From contig JAGPNK010000016.1 of the NCBI GenBank assembly GCA_020746835.1, positions 372,001 to 436,000 of the forward strand: 64,000 bases of DNA. The letters are read 5' to 3'. This DNA comes from Stachybotrys elegans (Eukaryota; Ascomycota; Sordariomycetes; Hypocreales; Stachybotryaceae). The notes beneath the pieces are model-generated. The model saw only the letters and a program-made list of their open reading frames with translations. It ran no database searches and had not been told where the DNA came from. Position 1 is the stretch's first letter. Every line of letters starts with the position of its first letter. This document shows positions 63,156-64,000 of this stretch, one piece after another. The position numbers and the translations under genes are program-made.

Positions 63156-63953
63156 TCAGTAGACGACTTCGTCTGTGGGAATAGTTTCCTCGGACACCGT
63201 GTTCTCCGACTCGCGGATGGCCTCCTGGACCAGGCCCAGCCGGTGAATCCATTCCTCCCGTGGTATCAGCTGCAGCAGCCGCCGGGTGGGCTGCGTAGAC
63301 GTCTCGTGCCAGCCGGTCACGGCGAGGCGCATGCAATAGTGCGCCGCCGTGTACTTGATGCCGCGGGCCTCAAAGCCCGCGACAATTTCCGCCATGAGGG
63401 CCTCTGCGTTGCCCTCCCAGACGGGAGCCTTCTGCAGGACGTGGGAGATGAACTCGAACATGCCCTGGTTGAGCAGCGGGCTGTCGGGTGTGACGCGGCG
63501 GCGGATCCGGGGCATGTTGTCGAGGTAGACGCTGCGGGGGACGCGCCAAAAGAAATAGGGGTGTCGGTAGAGCATGTCGTCAGACAACTCGAAGCCGCGG
63601 TCCTCGTTCATAACGATGGCCTTTATGTGGTGTGCGAGCTTCTGCTCGTCGTCGGCGAAGGAGGGTATGAGCGTCAGGGGTTCATTCCAGCCCTCGAAGG
63701 GCCACTTGAGCTCGTGGTTGTGGTGAGCGGTGAGCTGGCCAATGGCGTCGACGATGGGGTGGATGATTGTCTGGTGGACGAGCTGGCGCTCGCGCTCGAC
63801 GAGGGAGGCCTGGGTCTCGGGCGTGGAAGTGCCAGCTACTTCGCCGAGCTCTGGGATCGGAGACTTGGCGAGCGTGTTGCAGTAGAGCTTCTGGAAGTGG
63901 TGCAGTTTCTCGTAGTTGAGGGCGATGTTGCCCTTGGTGAACTTGAAGGAGAA
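63156..63953 (-). CDS. Final exon of an unrecognised conserved protein (5' partial)
   Basis: 265 codons read from FSFKFTKGNIALNYEKLHHF to a TGA at 63158-63156. I do not recognise the family. Composition is that of a soluble helical protein, with many Trp, His and Pro (HHNHELKWPFEGWNEPLTL, YRHPYFFWRVPRSVYLDNMP, WHETSTQPTRRLLQLIPREE). There is no transmembrane segment. An ATG at 63971 could start the frame, but the sequence TGCTAACGCCGTCCCAG just before 63953 is a textbook branch site plus acceptor. The coding sequence therefore probably continues upstream beyond the window end. Convergent with the DUF3176 pseudogene. Confidence 0.75.
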   Translation of the reverse strand, partial: FSFKFTKGNIALNYEKLHHFQKLYCNTLAKSPIPELGEVAGTSTPETQASLVERERQLVHQTIIHPIVDAIGQLTAHHNHELKWPFEGWNEPLTLIPSFADDEQKLAHHIKAIVMNEDRGFELSDDMLYRHPYFFWRVPRSVYLDNMPRIRRRVTPDSPLLNQGMFEFISHVLQKAPVWEGNAEALMAEIVAGFEARGIKYTAAHYCMRLAVTGWHETSTQPTRRLLQLIPREEWIHRLGLVQEAIRESENTVSEETIPTDEVVY

Positions 63954-64000
63954 CTGGGACGGCGTTAGCATTGTTACACAGACAAACAGTCATATTCGTA

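Overview
This window is nuclear DNA of a filamentous ascomycete, most likely a Sordariomycete. Genes carry several short introns with GTRNGT donors and GCTAAC or CTAAC branch points 10-20 bases before CAG. Coding third positions are rich in C. The gene set (Con7-type C2H2 factor, NoxR, external NADH dehydrogenase, DUF3176 protein, fungal Rictor) is typical of Pezizomycotina. The intergenic DNA is full of TACCTACCT/AGGTAGGT motifs and pyrimidine tracts. I cannot name the species. No rRNA gene, CRISPR array, intact transposon or secondary-metabolite cluster was seen, and no tRNA was convincing.

Layout. 1-1.77 kb: 3' end of a polarity-type gene (+). 3.4-5.4 kb: divergent ribosomal protein genes eL32 (-) and uS9 (+) sharing a promoter with a telobox and a CACGTG box. 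6.2-7.9 kb: AAR2 U5 snRNP assembly factor (-). 11.3-13.2 kb: Con7-like developmental C2H2 transcription factor (-), followed by about 14.8 kb with no supportable gene. 28.0-30.4 kb: DBP2 DEAD-box helicase (-), with a 492-base intron that matches the regulated DBP2 intron of yeasts. 31.7-33.6 kb: alternative NADH dehydrogenase (-). 37.2-39.0 kb: single-pass membrane protein (+) with an apparent frame break. 39.2-41.5 kb: THI20-type bifunctional thiamine gene (-) with 11 exons. 42.4-46.7 kb: TORC2 subunit Rictor/Ste16 (-). 48.9-49.9 kb: urate oxidase (+). 50.2-50.8 kb: mitochondrial ribosomal protein uL13m (-). 51.7-53.1 kb: copper chaperone for SOD1 (+) with an N-terminal extension. 57.7-59.5 kb: NADPH oxidase activator NoxR (+). 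60.7-62.7 kb: broken DUF3176 gene (+). 63.2-64 kb: final exon of an unrecognised conserved protein (-).

The genes are mostly independent housekeeping and signalling loci. Some themes recur: translation (eL32, uS9, uL13m), RNA processing (AAR2, DBP2), mitochondrial and redox function (NDE, CCS1, NoxR), and TORC2 and developmental control (Rictor, Con7). Exon structures were built by hand from splice signals and reading-frame continuity. They add up to family-typical lengths: eL32 131 aa, uS9 143, DBP2 546, NDE 576, THI20 509, Rictor 1382, uricase 296, uL13m 179, CCS 302 or 251, NoxR 514.

The most interesting signals are the following. A perfect TCGG-N6-CCGA site of the UaY purine-regulator type lies upstream of uricase, whose protein ends without a peroxisomal SKL-type signal. 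The long DBP2 intron has a weak AAG acceptor. CCS1 has a dual-start architecture. The Con7 stop codon appears to be assembled by splicing, and a gene desert lies upstream of that gene. The DUF3176 gene and the membrane-protein gene both have broken frames.
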